Part shown: in pieces, positions 42,711 to 52,271 of the stretch
Layout of the letters: each line of letters opens with the position of its first letter
Numbering within the stretch: the first letter of the stretch is position 1
NCBI RefSeq assembly: GCF_900112045.1
Contig: NZ_FOJW01000004.1
Span: forward strand, 62,001 to 126,000
Length of the DNA: 64,000 nt
Origin: Lentibacillus halodurans
GTDB taxonomy: Bacteria > Bacillota > Bacilli > Bacillales > Amphibacillaceae
Reading direction: 5' to 3'
The notes under the pieces: generated by a model
Databases searched by the model: none
Seen by the model: the letters and a program-made list of their open reading frames with translations, nothing else
What the model was told of the DNA's origin: nothing
Program-made: the position numbers and the translations under genes

Positions 42711-43286
42711 ATGAAAAAAGATATACACGTTGTTGGAGCAGTGATTGTAGATAATTGCCGGGGATGCTGTGGAGGCGCTGGAGATTTATTACCCGTACTT
42801 CCGCTGTCTGGAGGAAGGATTTGACACAACAATTGCTGGGATCGGCGGAAAAGCTGCATACAGTTGTCCATGACTTTGTTGGCTGGGAAACGTACACGGA
42901 GAAAGAAGGGTACCTTATTGAAGCGACGGCGAGTTTTGATGAGGTTAATCCGGCTGATTATGATGCGCTGATTATTCCGGGTGGCCGAGCACCAGAGCAT
43001 ATTCGCCTGAATGAATATGTACCTGGGATTGTCGGTCACTTTTTCGAGGCAAATAAACCAATTGCAGCCATCTGCCATGCAGCTCAAATCCTTACGACGG
43101 TTAAGGAGCATCTACATGGCCGTGAACTGACCGCATATATTGCCTGCAAGCCGGAAGTGGAAGCGGCGGGATCAATCTACATAGAAGAATCTCTGTACAC
43201 TAAATGGCAATTTGGTATCTGGTCATGCCTGGCCTGATCTGCCGGGACTAATGAAAGAATTTGTGAAACAAGTAAACCAACCGTAA
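42711..43286 (+). pseudogene. DJ-1/PfpI family protein gene broken by at least three frameshifts
   Basis: ATG 42711 with GGGGAGG starts MKKDIHVVGAVIVDN in frame 1. A shift near 42760 gives AGDAVEALEIYYPYFRCLEE then GFDTTIAGIG; a shift near 42855 gives LHTVVHDFVGWETYTEKEGY, then DALIIPGGRAPEHIRL and ANKPIAAICHAAQILTT (the nucleophile Cys elbow, AICHAAQ); a third near 43200 gives NGNLVSGHAWPDLPGLMKEF and stop at 43284. All pieces align to a 190-residue PfpI glyoxalase/chaperone-type protein. It must be inactive if the sequence is right. Confidence 0.8.
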
Positions 43287-43650
43287 TAAAGGAAAAATTG
43301 CTGCTTCGTAAGGGATCTGGACAAATCGAAAAATATTCAGTTTCCTGGATGATTCTCCCGATGTGATAGGTACAATCAATGATCACTAGTATGACAAAAA
43401 GGGAAACTGATAGATGATGATATTTGCAAGTTAGTCATCACAATTCTTAACCATAAAAAAAATAGACGCCCTTTGAGTACTCTCTGGTATCTCGGGAGTC
43501 TATCTTTTTCAGTGCTGGCTCCCTTGAATGGGTCAGGCTTATTGTGCCGTCGGTGTACCAGCATTGGCGTTTTTATATCGTATGTTGTTTTTATTTTGAT
43601 TTTACAATAAGTTGCAGCTGTGTACACCTTTTATCTTTAGGAGAGGTATT
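43287..43650. other. 364-base region between PfpI remnant and lipoprotein gene
   Basis: No gene recognised. ATAGACGCCC and GGGAGTCTAT (43466-43506) can pair across a 20-base loop and are followed by CTTTTTC, a possible plus-strand terminator. The rest is A+T-rich. Confidence 0.4.
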
Positions 43651-44319
43651 TTACTGCTCCAGCTCTACCTCAACATCAATCTCATCGCCAATATCTTCAA
43701 AATCGTCATTGCTTGCGGCACTATAGATCAGACGTACGGATTCCACGTCTTCAGCTTGGGAATCTTCCAATATATAGAATGATGTGCCTGATTTACTGAC
43801 TTCGCCGATAAATTCGCCGTCGATATGTTCACTCAATAGCATATCTGGTTCCAATTGTTCCCCGGTATCTGTTGTCATCGTTGCCTGTGATGCGTAGAAT
43901 GAGACGTTATCCTCGAATGTGTTGTCAACATTCATGTCAACCTGGATGTATTCCAATTCTTCTGTCTCCATCATCTCAGCAACATCACCTGTCAAATCGG
44001 CAGATGCACCGTTTACTTTGTCAATGGTCAGATTGATTGGCCCGGACTCAAATGTACCAACGTCATCAGTACGGCTGACAAGCGTTGTTTCACCAGCCTC
44101 TGAGGTGACCGTATCACCGACTTGTGCTTCGGTTTCTTCATTTTCCTCCTGGGTTATCGTGTCACCTTCATCGTCTGATGTATCTGATGCGTCTTCACCT
44201 TGCTGTTCGGTACGTTGCCCGTCAGATTTTGCAGTTTCCCCGCCATCGCTGCCGTTATTGCCGCAAGCTGCCAGCAGTAATAGGATCATGGCTGAAAACA
44301 AAACAAAAAATTTCTTCAT
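43651..44319 (-). CDS. Lipoprotein with DUF4352-like domain
   Basis: The signal peptide ends in the lipobox LLAAC (Cys19); next comes a 60-residue acidic, low-complexity linker (Asp/Glu/Thr/Gln), then a beta-rich domain of about 140 residues with YIQVDMNVDNTFEDNVSFYA and FYILEDSQAEDVESVRLIYS, similar to the Ig-like DUF4352 domains of Firmicutes surface lipoproteins. It is held on the outer membrane face; ligand unknown. Start site has AGGGGA upstream. Confidence 0.8.
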   Translation of the reverse strand: MKKFFVLFSAMILLLLAACGNNGSDGGETAKSDGQRTEQQGEDASDTSDDEGDTITQEENEETEAQVGDTVTSEAGETTLVSRTDDVGTFESGPINLTIDKVNGASADLTGDVAEMMETEELEYIQVDMNVDNTFEDNVSFYASQATMTTDTGEQLEPDMLLSEHIDGEFIGEVSKSGTSFYILEDSQAEDVESVRLIYSAASNDDFEDIGDEIDVEVELEQ

Positions 44320-44500
44320 AATGGATATCCCCTTTTAGTATATTGAGCCAACACAGACGTGTTCTAAATTCTGACTCAACCTAATTATATAAAAGAAGGT
44401 ATTCAAATTAATGTATATCATTCGTGCTCATTCCGCTTACAGGCTTCATCGTTCAGTATCATACTAAAGCGGGGATTCCGATTCTGTCGCTATCCGTTGC

Positions 44501-45418
44501 TTAGTCGAACACCTGACCACCGTTAACATGCAGCGTCTGACCGGTGACAAAGCGGGAGTCATCGGAAGCCAGGTAGACAAATGTTGGTGCTACTTCAAAT
44601 GGCTGTCCCTGTCGATCCATTGGGTTGCCGGCAAGAGTGACCTGATCGGCAGAAAAACTGGACGGAATCAGCGGTGTCCATATTCGACCAGGGGCAATGG
44701 CATTAACGCGAATCCCTTTATCCACGAGATTGTTGGCCAATGCGCGGGTAAATCCGATATTGGCACCCTTTGTGGCTGTGTAATCAATTAATTGTTTATT
44801 TCCGTCAAAAGTGACAACCGATGATGTATTGATGATCGAGCTGCCGGCTTGTAAGTGTTTTAATGCTGCCCGGGTTGTATAAAAGTGAGAGTAGATATTC
44901 ACTTTAAACGTATCATCGAACTGCTCGTCAGTAATATCCTCCAGACTTAATTGCTGGAATTGAATACCGACATGGTTGCAAAGAATATGAAGCTGTCCAA
45001 ACGTTTCAATGGTCCTGTTAACAATGTGGATGCATTGCTGTTTTTCTCTGAGGTCACCCGGCAGCGACAGACAGCGCTGTCCAAGTTCCTCAATTCGCAT
45101 TTTTGTGCGATTCGCATCTTCATGTTCATCCAAGTAAGCAATTGCAACATCAGCCCCCTCCTTAGCAAAAGCGATGGCAGCCGCTGCCCCCATTCCGCTG
45201 TCACCGCCTGTAATGAGGGCCACTTTTCCTTCCAGTTTCCCGCTTCCTTCCTGATTCGGATTCTCCACAATCGGCCTGGGAACCATCAGGCTTTCAACAC
45301 CGGGTTGGCGGTATTGGCGCTGTTCAGGAACCGTAATGGCAACATCTTCATATTGAGTTATTTTCCCGTAGTTGGGATATAAAGGGTATTTCTGTTTGTG
45401 ACGTTTATTTTCAGACAT
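44501..45418 (-). CDS. SDR family oxidoreductase (YdaD/YhdF-like)
   Basis: A 305-residue short-chain dehydrogenase with the N-terminal extension of about 60 residues characteristic of the Bacillus YdaD/YhdF/YhxC group. Cofactor motif [16 protein letters not shown], catalytic Ser in INTSSV and Y-x3-K in YTATKGAN are all present; the usual NNAG motif is changed to CNHVG. Related proteins are general-stress (SigB) proteins. Start ATG 45418 follows AGGAGG by 12 bases; the TTG at 45439 is inside that site. Confidence 0.88.
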   Translation of the reverse strand: MSENKRHKQKYPLYPNYGKITQYEDVAITVPEQRQYRQPGVESLMVPRPIVENPNQEGSGKLEGKVALITGGDSGMGAAAAIAFAKEGADVAIAYLDEHEDANRTKMRIEELGQRCLSLPGDLREKQQCIHIVNRTIETFGQLHILCNHVGIQFQQLSLEDITDEQFDDTFKVNIYSHFYTTRAALKHLQAGSSIINTSSVVTFDGNKQLIDYTATKGANIGFTRALANNLVDKGIRVNAIAPGRIWTPLIPSSFSADQVTLAGNPMDRQGQPFEVAPTFVYLASDDSRFVTGQTLHVNGGQVFD

Positions 45419-45574
45419 TGTCCAGTAAAACCTCCTCAAAAAAGCTGTTCAAATTACGTTATGCCAAATGGGCGGCTGTCGTGCCCGCCTCATTAAAACG
45501 TAACGTGAACAGGCTCACGATATGCGGACGTGAATAGGATAGAATAAAGTAATCCCTGAAAGGAGGGCGTTGCC

Positions 45575-45748
45575 ATGTATGATTACTACTACAATCCCGA
45601 AGTGAGGTATTTATTGATTTCCCGGTCGCAAGAAAAAGCGGAAATGCTGTATGACGATAACTCCAAAAAATGGTCCCTTCCCGTAATAGGTCCCAGACCG
45701 CCATGCTATTTTAATCCACGATATGAACCATATGATCCGGTTATCTGA
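45575..45748 (+). CDS. Small Tyr/Pro-rich protein (57 aa), unknown
   Basis: An AAAGGAGG site precedes ATG 45575 and a 57-codon frame that starts MYDYYYNPEVRYLLISRS and ends PCYFNPRYEPYDPVI. High Tyr and Pro content and many aromatic residues recall small coat- or surface-associated Bacillaceae proteins, but I cannot name it. A short inverted repeat around CAGATAA just after the stop may terminate it. Confidence 0.55.
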   Translation: MYDYYYNPEVRYLLISRSQEKAEMLYDDNSKKWSLPVIGPRPPCYFNPRYEPYDPVI

Positions 45749-45839
45749 GTTTTTGCTCAGATAATCGGAATTTTTGTTTTTTACCGGCAAAACATGGATA
45801 ATATACATATCAACAGCTTTATTTGAGAGGATTTTCTTC

Positions 45840-47339
45840 ATGGATGCTTCCGTTGAATCGTTCGTCTTTTTATTTGCACTCATGCTCCTCGTTGGTGTGT
45901 TTACAACCAAATTTTCCGCACGATTAGGGTTGCCTTCGCTTGTCTTATTCCTGTTTGTCGGGATGCTGCTTAATCAGGTTATTTACTTTGAAAATGTGGA
46001 GCTCACCCAATTTATCGGGATTATGGCTTTGATTATCATCCTGTTTGAAGGTGGTGTGCAAACCAGTTGGGATCATATTCGGCCAGTGATTGGTTCATCA
46101 GGCGTACTGGCGACTGCCGGTGTACTGCTGACGACTGTCATTACCGGGTTGGCAGCCATGTATATTCTCGATCTCCCGCTGCTTGAAGGTATGCTTTTTG
46201 GGGCAATTGTCGGGTCAACCGATGCTGCGGCGGTATTCTCGGTATTAGGGAACAAAAATATAAGGAAAAAAATGACAGCTACATTGGAGGCGGAATCCGG
46301 TACAAATGATCCAATGGCAGTGTTTTTAACGCTGGCACTGATTGAAATGATTCAAATCCCGGACAGTTCGATCTGGACAGCAGTTGGCGACTTTTTTATA
46401 CAAATGGGATTCGGTTTGCTATTTGGCTTCCTGTTTGGAAAATTAAGCGTGCTGGTGATCAATCACATTAAACTAGATATATCCGGCATGTACCCGATTT
46501 TGGCCATGGGAAGTGCAGTTTTTACATATGGTGTTACGGACTATTTTGGCGGGAGTGGATTTTTGGCCGTATATGTGATGGCTGTCTTTATTGGCAATAG
46601 TGATTTGATGTATAAGTTCTCGATTGTCCGGTTCAATGAAGGTTTTGCCTGGATGATGCAGATCATTATGTTTATTTTCTTAGGATTGCTCGTATTCCCA
46701 AGCCATTTATTGAATGTCGGTTGGCAAGGTGTTCTATTGGCTGTTATTCTCATGTTTATTGCCAGACCTGTCGCAATTTTTCTGAGTATGATTTTCTTCA
46801 AATATAATCTCAAAGAACAGCTGTTTATTTCCTGGGCAGGATTAAAAGGGGCGGTCCCGATTGTTTTGGCGACGTATCCGATTGTGGCCGAGCTGGAAAA
46901 TGCAACACTTATATTCAATGCGGTCTTTTTCGTTGTGCTCATTTCTGCTCTTATCCAAGGCAGTACATTGTCCCCCCTCGCGACGAAGCTGGGATTGACA
47001 GGGGGAGGCAATGAATTTGATGCAAGCGGATTTGAGATGATTAATTTAGGCAATACGGATTCTGAAATTATGAAGCTGCCCATCGGTAAAAATGCACCAG
47101 CTGTCAAGACAACGCTAACGGACATTACCCTGCCTGATGATACATTGGTTATAGGCATTGTCAGAGGAGAAGATTTAATTACACCAAGCGGCGATTCCAT
47201 AATTGAAGCAGGTGATATGCTATACATCCTCAGCAGCAGGGATCAGCGGTATAAAGTTAAAGAAACGCTTTTGGGCAAGAAGCCAAAAAAGGAAAAAGCG
47301 AAGCATAAAAAGAGGTTGTTTGGAAGAAAAAGGGGATAG
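45840..47339 (+). CDS. Potassium/proton antiporter, CvrA/NhaP2 type (CPA1 + TrkA_C)
   Basis: The 499-residue protein has 12-13 helices (residues 1-395) and a C-terminal RCK_C/TrkA_C domain at about 405-475 (IGKNAPAVKTTLTDITLPDD, GDMLYILSSRDQRYK), then a Lys-rich tail. The exchange motifs are GSTDAAAVFSVLG and AESGTNDPMAVFLT. The architecture equals K+/H+ antiporter CvrA (NhaP2). The regulatory domain would bind a nucleotide such as c-di-AMP or NAD. ATG 45840 follows GAGAGG; the extension to 45774 lacks a site. Confidence 0.88.
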   Translation: MDASVESFVFLFALMLLVGVFTTKFSARLGLPSLVLFLFVGMLLNQVIYFENVELTQFIGIMALIIILFEGGVQTSWDHIRPVIGSSGVLATAGVLLTTVITGLAAMYILDLPLLEGMLFGAIVGSTDAAAVFSVLGNKNIRKKMTATLEAESGTNDPMAVFLTLALIEMIQIPDSSIWTAVGDFFIQMGFGLLFGFLFGKLSVLVINHIKLDISGMYPILAMGSAVFTYGVTDYFGGSGFLAVYVMAVFIGNSDLMYKFSIVRFNEGFAWMMQIIMFIFLGLLVFPSHLLNVGWQGVLLAVILMFIARPVAIFLSMIFFKYNLKEQLFISWAGLKGAVPIVLATYPIVAELENATLIFNAVFFVVLISALIQGSTLSPLATKLGLTGGGNEFDASGFEMINLGNTDSEIMKLPIGKNAPAVKTTLTDITLPDDTLVIGIVRGEDLITPSGDSIIEAGDMLYILSSRDQRYKVKETLLGKKPKKEKAKHKKRLFGRKRG

Positions 47340-47493
47340 ACCATTAAATGGCTACCCCCTTATCAGGCCAGTACGATTGCATTAAAAAGTTTGCACCAGG
47401 TACAAGACCTTCATCTTCTAGGACTTCTATTCCAAGGTTTGTGCAATTTCATGCACTAAATAGAGCTAAATCAGGAGATTCGGCTGTTATTGC

Positions 47494-47865
47494 TTACTTG
47501 ACAACCATTGGACCTGCTAACATGTCTACGTTTTCGCCTAAAACTAATTTACAGATATGATCATAGCTTACACGTTTATAAGCTGCTAATAGCTCTTGTA
47601 CAGCGTCAATGGGTTGTTTTTGTTTCAGGTTTTCGATTTCATTTTTATATATTGAAAGCACATAACCGTCTTGTAAACGTGGCTCAAACTCTCGCGGATC
47701 ATCATTCATGATTAAACAGCCCAAATATTGAAAGCTGTATTGCAACTGCCGTGTAAGGTTAATAACATTTTTGAACTGCTGATATTGTACTGGTTCGTTT
47801 TCTTTCAGCCTTTCGATTGCTTGTTTAACACGTTGCAGCTCTTGAGCATTTGCTGAAATAAGCAT
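47494..47865 (-). CDS. Hypothetical cytoplasmic protein (123 aa)
   Basis: A helical, Gln- and Glu-rich soluble protein with no recognised domain (MLISANAQELQRVKQAIERL at the start; RVSYDHICKLVLGENVDMLA near the end). ATG 47865 is chosen for AAGGAGAGG upstream. It begins 11 bases after the stop of the thioesterase gene on the same strand, so the two are very probably co-transcribed. Confidence 0.6.
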   Translation of the reverse strand: MLISANAQELQRVKQAIERLKENEPVQYQQFKNVINLTRQLQYSFQYLGCLIMNDDPREFEPRLQDGYVLSIYKNEIENLKQKQPIDAVQELLAAYKRVSYDHICKLVLGENVDMLAGPMVVK

Positions 47866-47876
47866 AATACCTCTCC

Positions 47877-48392
47877 TTAATCCCATGGTTTATCGATTGA
47901 TAACGAAGAAATCAATTTTTTGTTTTGCTGCCTCTTTAAATCTCTTATATTGACACGTTCACTGCTGGTTTCATAAAGGTATTTTTCTTCCTCAGTTTCT
48001 GGTATCACCTTTGGTACTTGAACAGGTTTCTTATCGGGGCCGATCGCAACAAAAGTAAAAAATGCTGTTGCTGCGAGTCTTCTATCACCTGTTTCCAGGT
48101 CTTCTGCAATGACTTTGCAAAAAACCTCCATTGAACTTTTTCCGGTATATGTTACAAATGATTCGATACATACCGAATCTGTTTGACGAATTGGTGTTAT
48201 AAAGTGAACGGAATCTGTAGAAGCTGTCACACATTCTTTGATACGTGAGTGTCTTCTGGCAGACAGTGTCGCGCACGCATCCATTTTTTTCATTAACACA
48301 CCGCCAAATAGGGAGTGATAATTGTTCAAGTCGTTAATTAGCACTTGATCGGTTTGTACGACTCGCGTATCTTTCATTAATTTTGACGCCAT
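47877..48392 (-). CDS. Acyl-CoA thioesterase, YkhA type (hotdog fold)
   Basis: A 171-residue hotdog-fold thioesterase that hydrolyses acyl-CoA. Family elements include NHxLFGG-like NNYHSLFGGVLMKKMDACAT at residues 23-42 and TASTDSVHFITPIR. Length and sequence match Bacillus YkhA. Start ATG has GAGGTGA upstream. The next gene on the strand is a hypothetical protein that may share its mRNA. Confidence 0.88.
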   Translation of the reverse strand: MASKLMKDTRVVQTDQVLINDLNNYHSLFGGVLMKKMDACATLSARRHSRIKECVTASTDSVHFITPIRQTDSVCIESFVTYTGKSSMEVFCKVIAEDLETGDRRLAATAFFTFVAIGPDKKPVQVPKVIPETEEEKYLYETSSERVNIRDLKRQQNKKLISSLSIDKPWD

Positions 48393-48544
48393 GTTTGTGT
48401 CACCTCGAAGCTTTGTCTTACCTTATCCGGCATATTAAATTATAATCCCGCACAAGTGCTAAAGTACAATGCTGATTCAGTATGCTTAGGATAACGAAAA
48501 TACATGTAAACGAGTACAGACCTAATCCTGTCCTTTTCACAGAA

Positions 48545-49438
48545 TTAGGTCTGTTTGTGCTGCATTAATTTATCTTTTGTAAATGAGATAAATTGCTGCT
48601 TGCTGATTAATGACAAGTAGGCATCCTTTTTCCAGACAAAGGCTAAATTCCAGGCAATGTCCGGGTTTATAACCGGAATGATCGCAACATCCTTCATAAA
48701 ATGTTGACTGGTTGTTTCAGGCAGGAGTGTTATGCCTAAATTGGTTGCGACCATTTCCTCTAAAAAGTCAATTTGTGATGTTTCGGAGACAATTCTGGGT
48801 TCAAATCCATGGTTTTTACATGCTTGAATAATAATATTTCGTGATTCAAAATCCTGATTAAACATGATAAACGATTCTTCTTTTAAATCCTTTATCTCCA
48901 CGTGTGATTTTTTTGCGAAAGGATGATCGCTGGAAACAACAAGATGTAAATGATCCTCAATAAATGTGTAGTAATCCAATGCTGGATGATCATTTAGAAC
49001 GACAACACCGCAATCTAATTGGCCATCCCAAACCTTTTCTTCAATTATTTTTGATCCATTTTCTTCTAAATGAAATGTAACACCTGGGTATTGCTGATGA
49101 AATTCAGCAATCAATTGTGAAAAAAAGAAGGAGTTAACAACCGTTGGCAAACCAATTCGAATATGGCCTGTTTTCATAGTGCGTAATTGATCCATTTCCT
49201 GTTCCAGTTCCGTTATTTGCTGTTTGATTTCCAATGCGTGTTTATGCAGCACTTTTCCAGCGTCAGTAAGTGTTACTTTTTTCCTTGACCGGTGAAAGAG
49301 AGGAACACCCAAGTCTTCTTCCAATGTTTTGATAATACGGCTGAGGGCCGACTGTGTAATATAGAGATTCTCGGCTGCTTGTGTGAAATTTTCGATTCTA
49401 CTTACTTCCAAAAAATAGTGAAGATGCTTAATATCCAA
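48545..49438 (-). CDS. LysR family transcriptional regulator
   Basis: A 297-residue LysR regulator: HTH at residues 1-60 (HLHYFLEVSRIENFTQAAEN, then SALSRIIKTLEEDLG), effector-binding domain from 90 onward. TTG 49438 is preferred because GAAAGGGA ends 9 bases upstream and LysR proteins commonly start MDIKHLHYF; ATG 49447 abuts the site. No divergent partner: the next upstream stretch has no gene for 500 bases, so its target is not evident. An inverted repeat (AGACCTAAT) brackets the stop. Confidence 0.82.
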   Translation of the reverse strand: MDIKHLHYFLEVSRIENFTQAAENLYITQSALSRIIKTLEEDLGVPLFHRSRKKVTLTDAGKVLHKHALEIKQQITELEQEMDQLRTMKTGHIRIGLPTVVNSFFFSQLIAEFHQQYPGVTFHLEENGSKIIEEKVWDGQLDCGVVVLNDHPALDYYTFIEDHLHLVVSSDHPFAKKSHVEIKDLKEESFIMFNQDFESRNIIIQACKNHGFEPRIVSETSQIDFLEEMVATNLGITLLPETTSQHFMKDVAIIPVINPDIAWNLAFVWKKDAYLSLISKQQFISFTKDKLMQHKQT

Positions 49439-49971
49439 GCCGGTCATTCCCTTTCGTTTTTAATATTAATGAGTATCATAACATATTTCGATGATATGAA
49501 TTTTCCCGAATGCGTTTTCTATCTTTTTAATCTGCAATTATAGGCTTTATTATCTGGTTATCTGTAATATCTGCCTGGATACTGCTGCCGGATTTATATG
49601 TGTTAATCAAGAATCAAGTTGCAGTTTGATTTAAGCAGGGAATAAGGTCAAAAAAGCATTTTTCAGGAAAGAAAGCGCAAGGGGAAGAAGGCGAGAAGGG
49701 ATCATCTTTTTCCATATGTTAATGATCGGAAGGACAGCACATGATTAGGTGTGCTGCCCTGTTAGGATTAATGGTTTTCACTGAAACAAATGCATCCTTA
49801 TACATGCTTTAATAAGCTTTTTCCTAAATCCTTTCCCCTGATTTCTGCCAACGATTCACACACAGTGAACGACCATATAGTTTTTGGTATTCATCGATCG
49901 CCACGTAAACTGACCTGGTATGTATTCAATAAACCCCCTCTGTCTTCCATTTTCCAGGATAATTTTTAGTT
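49439..49971. other. 533-base region with no recognised gene
   Basis: The LysR promoter must lie at its left end. AGGACAGCAC and GTGCTGCCCT near 49731-49761 form an imperfect hairpin. I find no start with ribosome binding site and no protein similarity. Confidence 0.35.
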
Positions 49972-50091
49972 TTAAACCTTCCTTATTGGCTGAAACAGTG
50001 ATTTATAGCCGTCAGAATTGGGTTTGCTGCGCAGACCGAAAAATCCATGCTGATCGACATTTGAGGGGGCTGCATCAAGTATTTCAAGCAT
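49972..50091 (-). pseudogene. Truncated GNAT (YoaP-like) N-terminal remnant
   Basis: A good CCGGAGGA site precedes ATG 50091 and the 39-codon frame MLEILDAAPSNVDQHGFFGL then RSKPNSDGYKSLFQPIRKV. This resembles the first 40 residues of YoaP-like acetyltransferases, where FFCLRSKPKSxGY is typical. The rest of the gene is absent. Confidence 0.4.
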
Positions 50092-50130
50092 ACTGGTCCT
50101 CCGGTGAACATGACCTGTTTGTTGACATTA

Positions 50131-50592
50131 TTATTGAACCCCTTGCTCCGGATTCCATATTCCATGTTGTTTTCGGATATGGACGATTTGCCCAATATGA
50201 TACGTATTGTGAAGCGTAAGATGGGCAAGTTCTCCAGCCCAGTCATCAATTTTTTTGTCGTCACTTTCCTCAACTGATTGTCGCCATTCTGTCATGATGT
50301 CATCAATTAATACCATTGTTGATTGCCAGGTTTGTTCCTCAGGATTATGAAACGTGGCGTCTATGCTATTTGCTCCATCAGCGTTTTGAATCCCTTTGAA
50401 GCGGTTTAAATATCGTTTGTTATAGTATGCTAAATGATGAACGATTTCCTGGATGGAATGTGTTGATTTATCATTTTTCCAGGCTGCCTGTTCCGCAGTA
50501 ACACCCTTAATGGCATTGTTTAGTGATACAAACCACGTATTCTGATCATGGCAAGCCCTTAACTGGCTCACAAACACTTCTTTTAAACTCAT
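50131..50592 (-). CDS. DinB family protein
   Basis: A second, unrelated-in-detail DinB-fold protein of 153 residues. Metal His candidates are in QEIVHHLAYYNKRY (residue about 52) and HNTYHIGQIVHIRKQHG at the C-terminus. It is probably a thiol- or metal-dependent transferase/hydrolase; substrate unknown. The start has AAGGGTGGG upstream. It is divergent from the nucleoside hydrolase gene, with a repeat copy between them. Confidence 0.8.
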   Translation of the reverse strand: MSLKEVFVSQLRACHDQNTWFVSLNNAIKGVTAEQAAWKNDKSTHSIQEIVHHLAYYNKRYLNRFKGIQNADGANSIDATFHNPEEQTWQSTMVLIDDIMTEWRQSVEESDDKKIDDWAGELAHLTLHNTYHIGQIVHIRKQHGIWNPEQGVQ

Positions 50593-50618
50593 TGTTTTCC
50601 CACCCTTTTAAGATTTTT

Positions 50619-50673
50619 GATCTTTACGTTTACTTATTCAACAAAGAGATCGAAAACCCTTTTTTAAGAGGCG
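50619..50673 (+). repeat. Dispersed imperfect repeat, copy A
   Basis: The stretch from GATCTTTACG through TTATTC to AACCCTTTTTTAAGAGG matches copies B (52080) and C (53309) in order and orientation. All three can be read as LF....E.xNPFL.x in one frame. Confidence 0.55.
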
Positions 50674-50800
50674 CTAGATCTGTATTTATTTCTACCGGTT
50701 ACACATGAACGCGTAACCATCTTTTCCTCTTCAAAACTTTCATCGGACAAACATACAAGCAAACCTGTCTTTTTTTCATAAGGTAGGTTGAGGTGAAAAA

Positions 50801-51754
50801 ATGAAAAAAATAATCTTATTTGCCGATACAGGTATAGATGATTCTATTGCGTTGACTTACGCGCTGAAGAATCCTGAGGTAGATCTGATTGGCGTGGTCA
50901 GTGGGTACGGTAACATCGATCGGGAAAAAGCGTATAGGAATGTCGAGTATTTGCTGGAACTAGCAGGCCGTACAGATATTCCTGTCATTGCTGGTGCTAC
51001 ACGTCCCTTAAGTGGTGAAGAACCTGAATTTTTTCCTGAAATTCATGGCATAGAAGGACTGGGCCCGATTGATCCTCCAATTCCAGAAGAACGCTATGCA
51101 AATCGTACGAATTTCAGTAAGCTGTTCAATTTGATCAAGGACAACCGTGATGAGGTAATCATCGTAAATGTCGGACGATGCACTTCTCTGGCCATAGCCC
51201 ATTATTTAAGTCCTGAAGTGATGGAAGATGTAAAAGAAACCTATGTGATGGGTGGAGCTTTCATCGAACCTGGCAATGAGACCGAAGTAGCGGAAGCGAA
51301 CTTTTTCGGTGATCCGATTGCCGCTAATTACGTTTGTCAAAATGTAGTTAACCTGACGATCGTACCTTTAAATGTGACAAGGGACGCCTTATTATCTCCA
51401 AGCATTGTCAATCTCATCGATACGCGTTCAGATTCACCTTTAGAAGAAATCATCAAACCGATCTTAGATTTCTATTATGAAGTCTATCAACAACTAGAGC
51501 CAGGTATTGCTGGAACACCGCAGCATGATTTGGCAGCTTTAATGGCAGCTCTTGATATCAGCGGGTTGTATGAGTACAAAAAACGAGAGGTTAAGGTTGA
51601 ATATAAAGGTAACTTTGCATACGGTAAAAGTATTGCTGACTTCCGACCAGGGTCGAGTAATTGTTTTGGACCAAACTGTGCACGTATTGCTCTGAAAATA
51701 AATCATGATGTCTTTGTCTCGAACGTCCTTGAAATCTTAACAAATCATAAATAA
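50801..51754 (+). CDS. Nucleoside hydrolase (IunH family)
   Basis: A 317-residue purine/pyrimidine nucleoside hydrolase that splits ribonucleosides into base and ribose. The Ca-binding motif is IILFADTGIDDSIAL, corresponding to the DxDxGxDD signature (the second Asp position is Gly-shifted: FADTGIDD). NVGRCTSLAIAHYLSPEV, ETYVMGGAFIEPGN and the His-bearing GTPQHDLAALMAAL are family elements. Start has GAGGTGA. It is flanked by repeat copies A and B. Substrate range (uridine, inosine) is not predictable. Confidence 0.88.
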   Translation: MKKIILFADTGIDDSIALTYALKNPEVDLIGVVSGYGNIDREKAYRNVEYLLELAGRTDIPVIAGATRPLSGEEPEFFPEIHGIEGLGPIDPPIPEERYANRTNFSKLFNLIKDNRDEVIIVNVGRCTSLAIAHYLSPEVMEDVKETYVMGGAFIEPGNETEVAEANFFGDPIAANYVCQNVVNLTIVPLNVTRDALLSPSIVNLIDTRSDSPLEEIIKPILDFYYEVYQQLEPGIAGTPQHDLAALMAALDISGLYEYKKREVKVEYKGNFAYGKSIADFRPGSSNCFGPNCARIALKINHDVFVSNVLEILTNHK

Positions 51755-52271
51755 ACTGGCTTCTGTTAGTAAACTTGAATCATGATGAGCGTATGTCACA
51801 TTTTTACAGGGGATCCCGAAGTGTCAGTCACATGTAACAAACATTGTGTGTCTAACCGCGATTCATCTCAAAATATTGCTGGGCACGGAAGACTAGACAC
51901 TTAAAATCATCCCCTGTGAATATGGGCTATCATTCATGTCACAGATTGCCACAGATGAAACCTGACTCAATCCTTTGAAGAATATGGTTTTTAATTGTAT
52001 TGTTCATTCCACTTTCCTTGCTAATCCCGATTATAGGCTCTTTGCAGAAGTGTTTTCCGACATTTCAAGCACTTACCGAGATCTTCCTTTTATTCAATGC
52101 CGGAACTCGGAACCCTTTTCTAACAGGTTTATTCAGAAAATATAACGCAGACCGCATCTTTAATGTTCCTTTCCGGAGCTAATTATAAGATACGCTATTC
52201 CATTTTATGGCCAATTATGGAACAATAGATATTAAACTAGATACATCTGTTTTTGAATTGGAGAAATGTTT
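51755..52271. other. 517-base region between nucleoside hydrolase and alpha/beta hydrolase
   Basis: It contains repeat copy B. No ORF with a site is present except a fragment reading LFNAGTRNPFLTGLFRKYN within the repeat. The promoter of the next gene probably lies in the A+T-rich part 52180-52255. Confidence 0.4.
52080..52130 (+). repeat. Dispersed imperfect repeat, copy B
   Basis: GATCTTCC, TTTATTCAATGCCGGAACTC, GGAACCCTTTTCTAACAGG. It agrees with copy C over TTTATTCRAYRCCGRAAC and CCTTTTYTAAACAGG-like ends. Confidence 0.55.

Noticed and set aside
46541-47227. 228-codon open frame on the minus strand
   Set aside because: It lies entirely antisense to the CvrA-type antiporter gene and has no ribosome binding site or recognisable protein motif; it is a shadow of the sense gene.
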